Part shown: piece by piece, positions 63,706-64,000 of the stretch
Position numbering within the stretch: position 1 is the first letter of the stretch
Layout of the letters: every line of letters starts with the position of its first letter
NCBI RefSeq assembly: GCF_024159265.1
Contig: NZ_JAMYWY010000001.1
Location: 6,572,001 to 6,636,000 of the forward strand
Length of the DNA: 64,000 bases
From: Paenibacillus sp. 1781tsa1
Lineage (GTDB): Bacteria > Bacillota > Bacilli > Paenibacillales > Paenibacillaceae
Reading direction: 5' to 3'
Position numbers and translations under genes: made by a program
The notes under the pieces: generated by a model
What the model was told of the DNA's origin: nothing
What the model saw: only the letters and a program-made list of their open reading frames with translations
The model's database searches: none

Positions 63706-64000
63706 ATGGCTGTAACTGAACCTCGTCTTACGCCCGATCCTGGCAATACCAGACCTGATCTGGATCGGCAGAAGTCACTCTGGTCCAGGATGTGGGAGCA
63801 TCGTGCAATCTATGTTGCGATATCGCCGTTTTATATTCTGTTTGCCGTTTTTGGCCTATTCCCTATCGGGTTCTCGCTCTATCTAGCTTTTCATAAATGG
63901 GATGGCATCGGGATCATGACGTACAACGGGTTTAACAATTTCAAATACATGCTGACCGATGCCGAGTTCTGGCAGGCCGTGGGCAACACCTTCATGATCT
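63706..64000 (+). CDS. Sugar ABC transporter permease, 5' part
   Basis: The first 98 codons of a MalF/UgpA-type permease. After a polar N-terminus (MAVTEPRLTPDPGN) comes the first membrane helix AIYVAISPFYILFAVFGLFP and the family block SLYLAFHKWDG, then FKYMLTDAEFWQAVGNTF. The ATG follows AAAGGAGGAATTCAT. The gene runs off the window and a second permease is expected after it. Confidence 0.87.
   Translation, partial: MAVTEPRLTPDPGNTRPDLDRQKSLWSRMWEHRAIYVAISPFYILFAVFGLFPIGFSLYLAFHKWDGIGIMTYNGFNNFKYMLTDAEFWQAVGNTFMI

Overview
The window looks like chromosomal DNA of a Paenibacillus-type Firmicute. The evidence is the genome style (mid-GC, strong AGGAGG-type ribosome binding sites, many TTG/GTG starts) and the gene set: a bacterial nitric oxide synthase oxygenase, an SLH-domain surface protein, a 7TM histidine kinase paired with a BTAD-type response regulator, HmoB, CidAB with its LysR regulator, a GlpP-controlled glycerol operon, and a MarR-controlled heterodimeric ABC exporter. 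There is no rRNA, tRNA, prophage, IS transposase or CRISPR array. Genus placement is inference from gene content only.

Layout. 1-6.9 kb: the end of a polyamine (PotAB-type) ABC operon, an MFS transporter, a Nudix hydrolase, nitric oxide synthase, Dps with a PerR-like box, a cupin and a HAD phosphatase. 7-14.2 kb (minus strand): one gene train encoding a PotD-like binding lipoprotein, a nucleoside hydrolase, two permeases, an ATPase and adenine deaminase, which reads as a nucleoside/purine salvage unit. 14.7-27.6 kb: a MpsC/DUF2294-like protein, a zinc-ribbon membrane protein, a Met/His-rich DUF3105 protein, a chemoreceptor, a second nucleoside hydrolase, an MMPL exporter with divergent TetR, a MORN protein, a frameshifted GNAT gene, a lipid kinase and a DUF697-like protein. 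28-32.5 kb: the MarR-ABC-ABC operon. 32.6-40.8 kb: SLH lipoprotein, two-component pair, glucuronate isomerase, MBL-fold hydrolase. 41-49 kb: alpha-amylase, a nuclease-helicase, HmoB, an LtaS-type synthase and a lipoprotein. 49-56.9 kb: two GNATs, a nitrilase-family amidase, LysR/CidAB, an AbrB-type regulator, DoxX/HxlR and a Gfo/Idh/MocA oxidoreductase. 57-62 kb (minus): glpP-glpK-glpD and a stand-alone GTP cyclohydrolase II. 62.3-64 kb: the start of a sugar ABC transporter operon that runs off the end.

The most unusual signal is non-coding. A family of about 165-230 bp, nearly palindromic repeats (four full-length or nearly so, two truncated) has AGTTGAACTA-type ends, conserved inner inverted blocks and a nested core hairpin whose inner stem differs between copies on both arms. 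Three copies sit in the leader and in the two intergenic gaps of the nucleoside/purine operon. A second, unrelated family with CTAACGAA...TTCGTTAG ends occurs at three intergenic sites. Other regulatory structure includes a three-unit 16-bp direct repeat before the MarR operon, paired palindromes before the DUF3105 gene, a TetR-type palindrome before the MMPL gene, a leader terminator before glpD (the expected GlpP target), and a motif shared by the hxlR promoter and the ribA/sugar-ABC intergenic region.
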